Below, piece by piece: positions 7,989 through 16,889 of a stretch of DNA of 64,000 bases (position 1 is its first letter; each line of letters begins with the position of its first letter). The notes beneath the pieces are model-generated. The model was given only the letters and a program-made list of their open reading frames with translations. It searched no databases and was not told the DNA's origin. The DNA comes from JACJXF01 sp964349045 (GTDB lineage: Bacteria; Bacteroidota; Bacteroidia; Bacteroidales; GCA-2748055): the NCBI GenBank assembly GCA_964349045.1, contig CAYGFI010000004.1, positions 1 to 64,000 on the forward strand, read 5' to 3'. A program made the position numbers and the translations under genes.

Positions 7989-8798
7989 ATGGATCTTCAA
8001 AATACAAGAATTGCGATTATCGGGGGAGGTAACATCGGAACCGCGATTACCCGGGGACTTTTACGATCGGGTAAGATCCCCTCGGATCATATTATCCTGA
8101 CAAGAAGAAATATTTCTAAAATTTCAGAATTCTCCGACCTGGGTGTAAAGGTCATGGATGACAATTGTAAAGCGGTAAGTTCTTCAGATGTTATAATTCT
8201 GGCAGTTTTACCTTCACAACTATTAGGTCTGATTGATTCACTGAAGGAAGTTATCAGTAAGGACAGGCATATTCTCGTTTCTGTAGTAACTGCATTCAGT
8301 CTGAAGGAGATTATACAGAGATCGGAAAGTGAAGCCTCTTTTGTAAGAGCTATGCCCAACACAGCAGCAGCAGTAGGTGAATCAATGACCTGCCTTTGCT
8401 CTAATCCCGAACATCAGCCGGCGCTTGAAAAGGTCAGGCTTATTTTCGACCAGATCGGAAGTACCCTGATAATTCCTGAAAATCTCATGTCATCCGCCAC
8501 AATACTTGGAGCATGCGGTATCGCCTTTTTCATGCGGTATATCCGAGCCGCTTCACAGGGAGGTATTCAGGTCGGATTTCATGCTGCAGACGCCCAATTC
8601 ATCGCGGCACAGACGGCACGGGGAGCCACAAGCCTTTTACTTGAATCGGGAAACCACCCTGAACGGGAAATTGATAAGGTCACGACTCCTATGGGTTGTA
8701 CCATAGCCGGTTTAAACGAAATGGAGCATAATGGTTTAAGTTCTGCTTTAATAAAAGGTATCGTACTATCTTATAATGAAATAAATAAACTTAAGTGA
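7989..8798 (+). CDS. proC: Pyrroline-5-carboxylate reductase
   Basis: The 269-residue enzyme reduces pyrroline-5-carboxylate to proline with NAD(P)H. The N-terminal Rossmann motif reads IAIIGGGNIGTAITRGLL. VRAMPNTAAAVGESMT and the C-terminal GATSLLLESGNHPEREIDKVTTPMG..IAGLNEME signature confirm the family. It overlaps the next gene by 4 bases (GTGA), so translation is probably coupled. proB and proA lie three genes downstream in the same run, so the operon holds the whole glutamate-to-proline route. Confidence 0.96.
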   Translation: MDLQNTRIAIIGGGNIGTAITRGLLRSGKIPSDHIILTRRNISKISEFSDLGVKVMDDNCKAVSSSDVIILAVLPSQLLGLIDSLKEVISKDRHILVSVVTAFSLKEIIQRSESEASFVRAMPNTAAAVGESMTCLCSNPEHQPALEKVRLIFDQIGSTLIIPENLMSSATILGACGIAFFMRYIRAASQGGIQVGFHAADAQFIAAQTARGATSLLLESGNHPEREIDKVTTPMGCTIAGLNEMEHNGLSSALIKGIVLSYNEINKLK

Positions 8799-9853
8799 AA
8801 TCTGGTATTTTAATACAGTCCACCAACCTATTGAAACAGGTTCTTTCAATTCCCTCACTTAGTGGCGAGGAAACACAGGTATGCAGCTTTCTCCAGGAAT
8901 GGTTCAGAGAAAAAGGATTCCAGGTGTTCCGTAAGCACAATAATATCTGGATCAAATCTTTCCGTAACGAAAACCTTCCAACTATTTTAATGAATTCACA
9001 TATGGATACGGTGAAGCCAAGCAGTGACTGGACCCTTGATCCGTATCTTCCGGAGGTTCATGGAAATAAAATCTATGGACTGGGCAGTAATGATGCCGGA
9101 GGCGCTTTAATTTCGATGATATTTTCCTTTCTTGAAATCCATGAGTTTCCCATCCGCGACTACAACCTGATTCTGGTTTTAAGTTCTGAAGAGGAAATAT
9201 CCGGGGCTAAAGGTATATCATCTGTCATCGAGGAACTGGGAAAATTTAGCCTGGCTATCATTGGAGAACCAACTGACATGAAAATGGCTGTCAGCGAAAG
9301 GGGCCTGATTGTACTTGATTGCATTGCTTATGGCAAGGCAGGGCATGCTGCTCATAAAAACGGTGAAAATGCTATCATGAAAGCTATGGCCGATATTGCT
9401 ATCCTCGATGCAATGAAATTTGAAAAAGTATCCGAATTCCTGGGAGAAGTTGGAATATGTGTCACGCAAATTGAAGCCGGAACCCAACATAACGTAATTC
9501 CTGATATTTGCAGGTTTGTTGTTGATGTGAGAACCAATGAACATTACAGTAACGAAGAAATGGTGAAAACGATCAGCTCTCAGATAAGTTCTGAAGTCAT
9601 CCCCCGCAGTATGCGGCTTGCCTCCTCTTCTCTGCAAATGTCACATCCTCTTGTAAAAAAAGCATTGGAAATGGGAATTGAAACCTTTGGTTCAAAAACC
9701 CTTTCCGACCAGGCTGTCATTCCGGGTCCCTCTGTAAAAATCGGACCCGGGATTTCAGAACGTTCTCACCAGGCCGACGAATTTATATTTATCGAAGAAA
9801 TAGAGCATGGTATCGACCTCTATACACAATTATTAACCGGATTTAAACTATAA
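8795..9853 (+). CDS. M20-family deacylase, probable N-acyl-ornithine deacetylase (ArgE-like)
   Basis: The 352-residue M20 metallopeptidase homologue has both halves of the two-metal site: NSHMDTVKPS, GLGSNDAGGALISMI, and the general base in LSSEEEISGAKG, followed by IGEPTDMKMAVSERG. The dimerisation lid (GKAGHAAHKNGENAI) is intact. M20 enzymes in arginine clusters remove an acetyl or succinyl group from the ornithine or citrulline intermediate, and position between proC and argH supports that role. The substrate itself is not readable. The start is GTG, overlapping the proC stop by 4 bases. One base separates its stop from the argH start. Confidence 0.8.
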   Translation: MKSGILIQSTNLLKQVLSIPSLSGEETQVCSFLQEWFREKGFQVFRKHNNIWIKSFRNENLPTILMNSHMDTVKPSSDWTLDPYLPEVHGNKIYGLGSNDAGGALISMIFSFLEIHEFPIRDYNLILVLSSEEEISGAKGISSVIEELGKFSLAIIGEPTDMKMAVSERGLIVLDCIAYGKAGHAAHKNGENAIMKAMADIAILDAMKFEKVSEFLGEVGICVTQIEAGTQHNVIPDICRFVVDVRTNEHYSNEEMVKTISSQISSEVIPRSMRLASSSLQMSHPLVKKALEMGIETFGSKTLSDQAVIPGPSVKIGPGISERSHQADEFIFIEEIEHGIDLYTQLLTGFKL

Positions 9854-9854
9854 T

Positions 9855-11195
9855 ATGAAGCTCTGGGATAAAGGAAAAAAGACCGATTTGAATATTCTTG
9901 CATTTACAGTTGGTAATGACAGGGAACTGGATATGGAACTAGCTGAATTTGATGTTATTGGCTCGATCGCTCATGTCATAATGCTTGAGTCGGTTAAGTT
10001 ATTATCTGAAAGAGAGAAAGAGAGTATAATTAAAGTTTTACTTGAAGTATATCAGAATATTATCAACGGGAATTTCATAATTGAGGACGGAATGGAAGAT
10101 ATCCATTCCCAGGTTGAGAAGATCCTGACAGAAAAGCTGGGAGAAACCGGAAAAAAAATCCATTCTGCCCGTTCAAGAAATGACCAGGTGTTAGTGGACC
10201 TGAAATTGTACTACCGGGAACAAACGGTTCAGCTTGCTATGCTTACTTCAGTTCTCGTAAAGGTTCTGCTGGAAAACAGTGAAAAATATAAGGAAACAAT
10301 TATCCCGGGATACACTCACCTGCAGGCAGCAATGCCGTCCTCCTTCGGACTCTGGTTTGCCGCATATGCCGAGAGTCTGACAGAAGATCTTATGTTTCAT
10401 GAGGGAATAATGGAATACATCAATCAAAATCCCCTGGGTTCTGCTGCAGGATATGGTTCATCATTCCCTGTTGACCGTGAAATGACAACTGAATTACTGG
10501 AATTCAGCAACTTACATATTAATTCCATCAATGCCCAGTTTAGCCGTGGCAAGACAGAAAAATTCATCGCAGCAGGCCTTGGGGCTATCGCAGGAAGTCT
10601 TGGAAAAATGTCAATGGACATGACCCTTTTCATGAGTCAGAATTTTGGCTTTTTAAAACTAAAAGAAGAGTTGACAACCGGTTCAAGCATAATGCCTCAT
10701 AAAAAGAATCCGGATGTACTCGAGTTGATCCGGGCAAAATCAGCCAGGATCAGCGCTGTTTACCAGGAGGTACTCCTGCTTACCCAAAATCTTCCCTCGG
10801 GTTATCATCGTGATTTTCAGCTTTTAAAGGATATAATATTCCCGTCTTATAATGAAATATATGCCAGTTTGAATATGATGATTTTTGTATTGAAAAACCT
10901 CGTGGTTTCAGAAGATATAATAAAGGATGAAAAGTATTTGCACATATTCAGTGTTGAGAATGTCAATGAAAAAGTGAAAACCGGCGTTCCTTTCAGAGAA
11001 GCTTATACGCAGGTTGCCTCGGAAATAGACAAAGGGCGTTTCAGGCGACTCAGTGATGTCAGGTACACCCATACCGGGAGTATTGGCAATTTATCGAATA
11101 CCCTGATCACACAGAAGCTTGAAAGAGTGATGGAAAAGCTTGAGACAGGAAAGTATTCGGGATTCACAAAAAGATTTATTAATAAGTTAATGTAG
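9855..11195 (+). CDS. argH: Argininosuccinate lyase
   Basis: The 446-residue enzyme splits argininosuccinate into arginine and fumarate. Family signatures are IHSARSRNDQVLVDLKLYYR, PGYTHLQAAMPSSFGLWF and the fumarase-superfamily GSSIMPHKKNPD loop with its catalytic serine. It begins one base after the upstream deacylase and ends 6 bases before proB, so the arginine and proline genes form one transcription unit. No truncation or unusual residue was seen. Confidence 0.96.
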   Translation: MKLWDKGKKTDLNILAFTVGNDRELDMELAEFDVIGSIAHVIMLESVKLLSEREKESIIKVLLEVYQNIINGNFIIEDGMEDIHSQVEKILTEKLGETGKKIHSARSRNDQVLVDLKLYYREQTVQLAMLTSVLVKVLLENSEKYKETIIPGYTHLQAAMPSSFGLWFAAYAESLTEDLMFHEGIMEYINQNPLGSAAGYGSSFPVDREMTTELLEFSNLHINSINAQFSRGKTEKFIAAGLGAIAGSLGKMSMDMTLFMSQNFGFLKLKEELTTGSSIMPHKKNPDVLELIRAKSARISAVYQEVLLLTQNLPSGYHRDFQLLKDIIFPSYNEIYASLNMMIFVLKNLVVSEDIIKDEKYLHIFSVENVNEKVKTGVPFREAYTQVASEIDKGRFRRLSDVRYTHTGSIGNLSNTLITQKLERVMEKLETGKYSGFTKRFINKLM

Positions 11196-11201
11196 AACAA
11201 G

Positions 11202-12014
11202 ATGGAATACAGAAAACAACTTCAAAACAAAAATAAGATTGTTATTAAAGTAGGAACAAGTTCTCTTACTCACAGTAATGGCAAGATAAACCTGATGCGA
11301 ATCGAAAAACTGGTCAGAACAATTGTTGATGTTCATAATTCAGGTAAAGAAGTCATATTGGTTTCTTCCGGAGCTATTGCCGCGGGGGCTGCCAAAATGG
11401 GGCTGGATAAGAAACCTGATGATAAAATAAAAAAACAGGCTCTGGCAGCGATCGGACAAGCTGAACTTATTAAAATATATGATAAGTTCTTTCAGGAATA
11501 TAATAAAACAGTTGCCCAGATCCTTATCACCAAGGACGGTATTGAAAATTCCGTAAGAAGGAAGAATGCCAAAAACACGATAAATGAATTACTGAGGATG
11601 GGTATTATTCCGGTTATTAATGAGAATGACACTATCTCGACCCATGAAATTGAATTTGGGGATAACGACACCCTTTCGGCAGTAGTTTCCTCGCTGATCA
11701 ATGCAGATCTTCTGATTTTGCTATCGGATATTGACGGGATGTTCACAGGAGATCCGAAAATGAATGATTCGGCCAAACTTATTTCAAAAGTTGTCGATCT
11801 CACCCAGGACCTTGAATCTTATATTTACGACAACAAATCAGCATTCGGAACAGGAGGTATGGCATCCAAACTGATTGCGGCCCGGCATTGTATTGAGCAT
11901 AACATAGATATGGTGATTACAAACGGTTCCGATCCTTCTGTAATATTTGATGTATTATCAGGAAAAGAAGTCGGGACTCATTTTGTTTCACAAACGGCAA
12001 TAAATTGCGAATAG
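11202..12014 (+). CDS. proB: Glutamate 5-kinase, short form without PUA domain
   Basis: The 270-residue kinase phosphorylates glutamate on its gamma-carboxylate, the first step to proline. The amino-acid-kinase fold is clear: VIKVGTSSLTHSNGKI, LVSSGAIAAGAAKMG, VINENDTISTHEIEFGDNDTLSA, LSDIDGMFTGDP and GTGGMASKLIAA. Enterobacterial ProB has about 100 further residues forming a PUA domain; this protein stops at the end of the kinase domain, as in many Bacteroidota, which may alter proline feedback. It is 6 bases after argH. A 138-bp gap follows before proA. Confidence 0.93.
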   Translation: MEYRKQLQNKNKIVIKVGTSSLTHSNGKINLMRIEKLVRTIVDVHNSGKEVILVSSGAIAAGAAKMGLDKKPDDKIKKQALAAIGQAELIKIYDKFFQEYNKTVAQILITKDGIENSVRRKNAKNTINELLRMGIIPVINENDTISTHEIEFGDNDTLSAVVSSLINADLLILLSDIDGMFTGDPKMNDSAKLISKVVDLTQDLESYIYDNKSAFGTGGMASKLIAARHCIEHNIDMVITNGSDPSVIFDVLSGKEVGTHFVSQTAINCE

Positions 12015-12080
12015 ACAGAGGTATTTATTTCGGAAAGCGGATTTCCCATTGCGGATTTAAATTCTTAGTAATTATTTACA

Positions 12081-12108
12081 TAAATTCTAAATTCTAAATT
12101 CTAAATTC
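12081..12108 (+). repeat. Four tandem copies of a 7-bp unit
   Basis: TAAATTC is repeated four times without error in the 138-bp gap between proB and proA. Units of 7 bp can slip during replication and change spacing. No promoter element could be fixed to it, so any effect on proA expression is a guess. Confidence 0.85.
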
Positions 12109-12152
12109 TATTACCAAAAAGTCTGAAATTAATCAAATTATCTCCTTAAAGA

Positions 12153-13400
12153 ATGAAAGAACTCGATGAAAAAGGGAAGAAGGCCAGGATTGCTGCAAAT
12201 ATCCTTTCGCAGGTTTCAAGCAGCGATAAAAACAGGGCCTTGAATAAAGCTGCAATAAATCTGCGCCTCCATACGGATGAGATTCTCCATGCAAATGCTG
12301 TTGATATAAAGAATGCTGAAGGGTTTGGATTAAAAGCTTCTATTATTGATCGCTTAAAATTAACCCAGCAAAGAATTGATGATATAGCTGAAGCCCTCGG
12401 ACAAATCGTTAATCTGGAAGATCCGGTTGGAGAAGTTATTTCAATGACGGTAAGACCCAATGGGTTACAGATTGGACAAAGAAGGGTTCCCCTCGGAGTT
12501 GTAGGCATGATTTATGAAGCGAGGCCAAATGTCACCGTGGATGTATTTGGTTTATGTATTAAAACAGGAAACGCGTGTATTTTACGTGGCGGCAAGGAAG
12601 CGTTCCTGTCTAATCAGGCACTGGTAAAGGTACTCAGATCATCTTTAATAGAAGCGGGTCTGCCAGAAGATTGCGTACAACTGGTAGAAGACACATCAAG
12701 GGAGAGTGCAGTGGCCATGATGAAACTCAATAAATACCTTGATATCCTGATTCCCCGGGGAGGAGCCGGGTTGATAAAAACTGTTGTGGAAAACAGCTCT
12801 GTACCGGTAATTGAGACCGGAGTGGGAAATTGTCATATCTATATCGATGCTCAGGCTGATCCTGAAAAGGCAATTGCAATTACATTCAATGCCAAAACCC
12901 ACAGACCGGGAGTTTGCAATGCGGCTGAAAGTCTTTTAATTCATTCGGAAGTGGCTGCAAGTTTACTTCCCCTTATAGGCAAAAAACTTCAGGAGAAAAA
13001 TGTTGAAATACGCGGCGATAAGACTGTATGCAGCATTCTTGAATATGCTGTTCCGGCAACTGAGGAAGACTGGGGCGCTGAGTACCTTGATTTTATTATA
13101 TCTGCAAAGGTAGTCGACTCACTTGACGAGGCCATAAATCATATTAATGAATATGGAACAAAACATTCCGAAGCTATTGTAACCGAAAATTATACCCATG
13201 CACAAAAATTTCTCAACCGGGTTGATGCTGCTGCAGTATATGTAAATGCCTCAACCCGATTCACAGATGGATTTGAATTTGGATTTGGGGCGGAAATTGG
13301 TATCAGCACGCAGAAACTTCATGCACGCGGTCCAATGGGATTAAAGGCGTTAACTTCAACGAAATATATTATTTACGGAGACGGACAAATAAGAGAATAA
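12153..13400 (+). CDS. proA: Gamma-glutamyl phosphate reductase
   Basis: The 415-residue enzyme reduces gamma-glutamyl phosphate to the semialdehyde, the second step to proline. It has the aldehyde-dehydrogenase-like fold: LGVVGMIYEARPNVTVD, LRGGKEA, DILIPRGGAGLI, and the catalytic cysteine in THRPGVCNAAESLL. The C-terminal AAAVYVNASTRFTDGFEFGFGAEIGISTQKLHARGPMG (positions about 355-390) is diagnostic. It follows proB after 138 bp with a tandem repeat, so it may be co-transcribed or have its own start. Confidence 0.95.
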   Translation: MKELDEKGKKARIAANILSQVSSSDKNRALNKAAINLRLHTDEILHANAVDIKNAEGFGLKASIIDRLKLTQQRIDDIAEALGQIVNLEDPVGEVISMTVRPNGLQIGQRRVPLGVVGMIYEARPNVTVDVFGLCIKTGNACILRGGKEAFLSNQALVKVLRSSLIEAGLPEDCVQLVEDTSRESAVAMMKLNKYLDILIPRGGAGLIKTVVENSSVPVIETGVGNCHIYIDAQADPEKAIAITFNAKTHRPGVCNAAESLLIHSEVAASLLPLIGKKLQEKNVEIRGDKTVCSILEYAVPATEEDWGAEYLDFIISAKVVDSLDEAINHINEYGTKHSEAIVTENYTHAQKFLNRVDAAAVYVNASTRFTDGFEFGFGAEIGISTQKLHARGPMGLKALTSTKYIIYGDGQIRE

Positions 13401-13427
13401 TTACGATACCCATTCAAACCATCCAGC

Positions 13428-14024
13428 TTACCACGAGCCTTTGCGGTGCTTCCCACCAATATAATAGATTGCGCCCAGATTAATCACCAGCTGATCAAAG
13501 GAACTAAGTATATACTTTGCCGAGATATATCCATCAAAACTATCATTAACATAAAGCTGCAGTGCGCCTCCCAGATTTACACCCGCTTTAATTTCCGAAC
13601 TATTTTCCAATAAGTCGGTAAAAGCGGTATTTTGCATAATATCATATTTTAACCTGATAGCTGTTGCATTAAATCCGGCAAATCCTAAAACCCTGAGATT
13701 ATTATCCTTAAAAATCCCGTAAACCCCATCTATGTCACCCTGAAACATATATATATAAAGTTTGTAGCTGTTAATATCAGATTTTTTATATGGATTAAAA
13801 ACAACTCCTGAAGGAACGATGTGAAATCGTTTGCCGACCTTTAGAAAAACTTTCCCAAACACTCCCGGATTACCTGTCGTTGCAATATTATCAGTACCAG
13901 GTATATTATATTCAACTCCCGATGAAAACGCAAGTCCTGCAGATAATCCTGTTAACTGTGCACTAAGCGTTGTAGAAAATAACAGGATGCACCAAAATAT
14001 ACAAATTCTATTCAGGTTATTCAT
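13428..14024 (-). CDS. Small outer-membrane beta-barrel-like protein
   Basis: The protein is about 198 residues from the preferred ATG at 14024; a start 18 bases earlier is possible. It has a signal peptide (ICIFWCILLFSTTLSAQ) with a typical Bacteroidota SAQ cleavage site. The mature part is rich in alternating hydrophobic/aromatic strands and ends GAIYYIGGKHRKGSW. This is the look of a small porin-like or OmpW/OmpA-barrel-like protein, but no named family was recognised. It converges on proA (27-bp gap) and is divergent from atpD. Confidence 0.6.
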   Translation of the reverse strand: MNNLNRICIFWCILLFSTTLSAQLTGLSAGLAFSSGVEYNIPGTDNIATTGNPGVFGKVFLKVGKRFHIVPSGVVFNPYKKSDINSYKLYIYMFQGDIDGVYGIFKDNNLRVLGFAGFNATAIRLKYDIMQNTAFTDLLENSSEIKAGVNLGGALQLYVNDSFDGYISAKYILSSFDQLVINLGAIYYIGGKHRKGSW

Positions 14025-14231
14025 ATAGATATAGTTTATCAATTTATCTAAAGTAAATATTTAAGCACATTTATGGAATTTCGTTTTGTGATTTATCTAA
14101 ATAAATACCAACTAAAACAAGCTTTAGGATAATTCGCAGACAAAAATAGCGTGATAAAAATAAAACATTTCGTGAATTATGCGATTTTATTTCTTCTGAA
14201 AAATTAAAATTTTTTTTAATTCAAAAAATAT

Positions 14232-14239
14232 TAAATTTG
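14232..14239 (+). promoter_or_regulatory. Candidate atpD promoter -7 element
   Basis: TAAATTTG matches the Bacteroidota TAnnTTTG element exactly and lies 41 bases before the atpD start. The upstream sequence is a run of A and T without a clear TTG. Confidence 0.45.
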
Positions 14240-14280
14240 TATTCCCAGAACCTAATTTTTGATTTAAAAAATAAAGCCCA

Positions 14281-15789
14281 ATGGCAATAAGTACAGGAGA
14301 AATCATTCAGGTAATCGGTCCGGTTGTAGACATAAGCTTCGAAAAAACCGGAGCAGAGCTTCCCAGCATACATGATGCACTTGAAATTGACCGTCCCGAC
14401 GGGACTACCCTGATTGTTGAAATTCAACAGCATATCGGTGAAAACACCGTCAGGACCATTGCGATGGACTCAACAGATGGTTTACAAAGAGGGATGCCGG
14501 CGCGTATTACAGGATCTTCAATCAAAATGCCTGTTGGTGACATTGTTAAAGGAAGACTGCTTAATGTGGTAGGTGAGGCTATCGACGGAATTGGTAAGAT
14601 CAGTGCTGCAGGAGCCTATTCGATTCATAACACTCCCCCGAAACTGGAAGAATTATCTACTCAGTCCGAGGTGCTTTTTACAGGAATAAAAGTTATTGAT
14701 TTGCTGGAGCCCTATGCCAAAGGGGGTAAAATCGGGTTATTTGGTGGCGCCGGTGTGGGAAAAACCGTAATCATCATGGAGTTGATCAATAATATTGCTA
14801 AAAGGTATTCGGGTTTGTCGGTTTTCGCGGGAGTTGGCGAAAGAACCAGGGAGGGTAACGATCTCCTGCGTGAAATGATTGAGTCGGGTGTAATTAAATA
14901 CGGTGAAGCATTCTTGAAGAGCATGGAAGCCGGTGGTTGGGATCTGGATAAAATCGATCATGAATTATTGAAAACGTCTCAGGCTACCTTGGTGTTCGGA
15001 CAGATGAATGAGCCTCCCGGAGCCCGCGCTACTGTTGCTTTAAGCGGACTAACTGTTGCCGAGGCATTCCGTGATGGTGATGAAAAATCAGGTGGTAGAG
15101 ATATTCTGTTCTTTGTAGATAATATTTTCCGATTCACACAGGCCGGTTCAGAAGTGTCAGCACTGCTGGGACGTATGCCTTCTGCTGTAGGTTATCAACC
15201 TACACTGGCAACAGAAATGGGTTTAATGCAGGAAAGGATCACTTCAACAAAAAGAGGATCTATCACTTCCGTCCAGGCAATATATGTTCCCGCGGATGAC
15301 TTAACCGACCCTGCACCGGCCACAACCTTTGCGCACCTTGATGCAACAACAGTTCTCGACAGGAAAATTTCAGCTCTTGGAATTTACCCGGCAGTTAATC
15401 CGCTCGATTCTACTTCCAGAATTCTTGCCCCTGAAATTGTTGGCCATGAACATTATAATACTGCTCAAAGAGTTAAAGAATTGCTACAGAGATATAACGA
15501 ACTCCAGGATATAATTGCAATTCTTGGAATGGATGAATTGTCGGAAGAGGATAAACTTGTAGTTCACCGGGCCAGGAGAGTTCAAAGGTTTCTTTCCCAA
15601 CCTTTCCATGTTGCCGAGCAATTCACCGGAATTCCAGGTGTACTGGTGTCCATTGAAGATACAATCAAAGGCTTTAACATGATTATGGATGGTGAAGTTG
15701 ATAAATACCCTGAAGCTGCTTTTAACCTGGTAGGCACAATTGAAGAGGCTATTGAGCGTGGCGAAAAGCTGATAAGCGATGCCGGCTAA
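14281..15789 (+). CDS. atpD: ATP synthase F1 beta subunit
   Basis: The 502-residue catalytic subunit of the F1 sector. The Walker A loop is GGAGVGKTVIIMELI, the catalytic-glutamate segment is GVGERTREGNDLL, and Walker B is DILFFVDNIFRFTQAGSEVSALLGRMPSAVGYQPTLATEMG (residues about 278-320). Length is standard. It is followed after 81 bp by atpC. The other ATP synthase genes (a, c, b, delta, alpha, gamma) are not in the window, so the beta/epsilon pair sits apart, as in many Bacteroidota. Confidence 0.97.
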   Translation: MAISTGEIIQVIGPVVDISFEKTGAELPSIHDALEIDRPDGTTLIVEIQQHIGENTVRTIAMDSTDGLQRGMPARITGSSIKMPVGDIVKGRLLNVVGEAIDGIGKISAAGAYSIHNTPPKLEELSTQSEVLFTGIKVIDLLEPYAKGGKIGLFGGAGVGKTVIIMELINNIAKRYSGLSVFAGVGERTREGNDLLREMIESGVIKYGEAFLKSMEAGGWDLDKIDHELLKTSQATLVFGQMNEPPGARATVALSGLTVAEAFRDGDEKSGGRDILFFVDNIFRFTQAGSEVSALLGRMPSAVGYQPTLATEMGLMQERITSTKRGSITSVQAIYVPADDLTDPAPATTFAHLDATTVLDRKISALGIYPAVNPLDSTSRILAPEIVGHEHYNTAQRVKELLQRYNELQDIIAILGMDELSEEDKLVVHRARRVQRFLSQPFHVAEQFTGIPGVLVSIEDTIKGFNMIMDGEVDKYPEAAFNLVGTIEEAIERGEKLISDAG

Positions 15790-15870
15790 TCGCAGAAATT
15801 TAAATTAGAAATGATGTTGCTTTTTTAGAAACACTAAATTAATCCAATCTCTCCCTTTATTACTGAAATC

Positions 15871-16119
15871 ATGTACCTGGAAATTATCACCCCCGAAAAG
15901 AAACTGTTTGCAGGAGAGATTAAACTGCTAAAGGTTCCCGGTTCCAAAGGCTCCTTTGAAATTTTAAAGAACCATGCTCCCATTATTTCCACTTTGGAAA
16001 AGGGAAGCGTTAAAATTATTAGTCCTGAAGGAGTCGAAACATTTTTTAATATCGGGGGAGGTGTAATTGAAGCCAAAGAAAATAAAATCATTCTACTTGC
16101 AGAAACATACCAGGAATAG
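15871..16119 (+). CDS. atpC: ATP synthase F1 epsilon subunit, short form
   Basis: The 82-residue protein is the beta-sandwich domain of the epsilon subunit: MYLEIITPEKKLFAGEI, VPGSKGSFEILKNHAPIIS, and GGGVIEAKENKIILLAE. The C-terminal helical hairpin of E. coli epsilon (about 50 residues, which inhibits ATP hydrolysis) is absent, which is usual in Bacteroidota. It couples the central stalk to the beta subunits at the membrane. The next gene's start codon lies inside its 3' end (53-base overlap). Confidence 0.92.
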   Translation: MYLEIITPEKKLFAGEIKLLKVPGSKGSFEILKNHAPIISTLEKGSVKIISPEGVETFFNIGGGVIEAKENKIILLAETYQE

Positions 16120-16873
16120 ATTTACCGCAGCCGGTAGCATTTCTTATATTGCTATTATCCTGCTAACAATATTTTTATCTGAGTCCATTTCAGCCCAGAT
16201 TATCCGTAAGAGTGAGGTTAATTTTAAAGCTTCTGACGGTTTAATCGTAACCGCGAATTTATACCAGTCCAGAAAATCAAATCCTTATCTTATTTTCTTT
16301 CATCAGGAACTTTCGTGTAAGGGTGAATTCGACCCTATTGTATCCCGTTTTATTAAGATGAACTATAACTGTATGGCTGTTGATTTAAGATCAGGTGATG
16401 ATCTGGGTTTTGAAAAAAACAAAACCGCTACCAGGGCAAAAGAAGACGGTTACACATCATCAGTAAATCAAGCCTCCAAAGATATGGAGGCCGCTATTGA
16501 TTTTATGCATCAGTTCAGCAAGAAGGATGTCTGTATTCTGGGCAGCGCAAGTTCTGCAACTCTGGCATTAATAGTAGGTCGTAATAATCCCTATGTTAAA
16601 GCTATAGTTGCTTTAAGTCCCGGTGAGTATTTTGCACCTGAGAATGAACTTAAAAATATTCTGGACAATTACCCCAAGCCGGTTTATGTTGGCTGCACAG
16701 CCGAAGAGTATTCTTACCTGTCGGGGATTGAAGGATTCCCGGGACCCGGAAACGTACTATTTAAACCCTCTTCAGGAGAAGGACTTCGTGGCACCATGGC
16801 ATTATTAAAGGATAATCCCACCCGTGATCAGTATTGGCTGTCACTATTATTGTTTTTTAAGTCTATTCAATAG
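16067..16873 (+). CDS. Secreted alpha/beta-hydrolase-like protein
   Basis: The 268-residue protein has an N-terminal basic stretch, a membrane segment and a SAQ cleavage site (YIAIILLTIFLSESISAQ, residues about 27-44), so it is exported. The body has alpha/beta-hydrolase layout: a strand-loop YLIFFHQELSCKGEF, AVDLRSGDDLG, then a nucleophile-elbow-like VCILGSASSATLAL. The elbow lacks the usual glycine after the serine pair, so activity is uncertain. The only ATG before the signal peptide overlaps atpC by 53 bases; a TTG at 16097 is an alternative start. Substrate is unknown. Confidence 0.6.
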   Translation: MKPKKIKSFYLQKHTRNRFTAAGSISYIAIILLTIFLSESISAQIIRKSEVNFKASDGLIVTANLYQSRKSNPYLIFFHQELSCKGEFDPIVSRFIKMNYNCMAVDLRSGDDLGFEKNKTATRAKEDGYTSSVNQASKDMEAAIDFMHQFSKKDVCILGSASSATLALIVGRNNPYVKAIVALSPGEYFAPENELKNILDNYPKPVYVGCTAEEYSYLSGIEGFPGPGNVLFKPSSGEGLRGTMALLKDNPTRDQYWLSLLLFFKSIQ

Positions 16874-16889
16874 CGCTAATTCAATTAAC

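Noticed and set aside
9218..9637. 139-codon leftward frame opposite the M20 deacylase
   Set aside because: Composition mirrors the rightward gene and no motif is visible; the deacylase frame has all its catalytic motifs.
12015..12152. ARG box before proA
   Set aside because: No TGTA-N6-TACA site; only the 7-bp tandem repeat is present.
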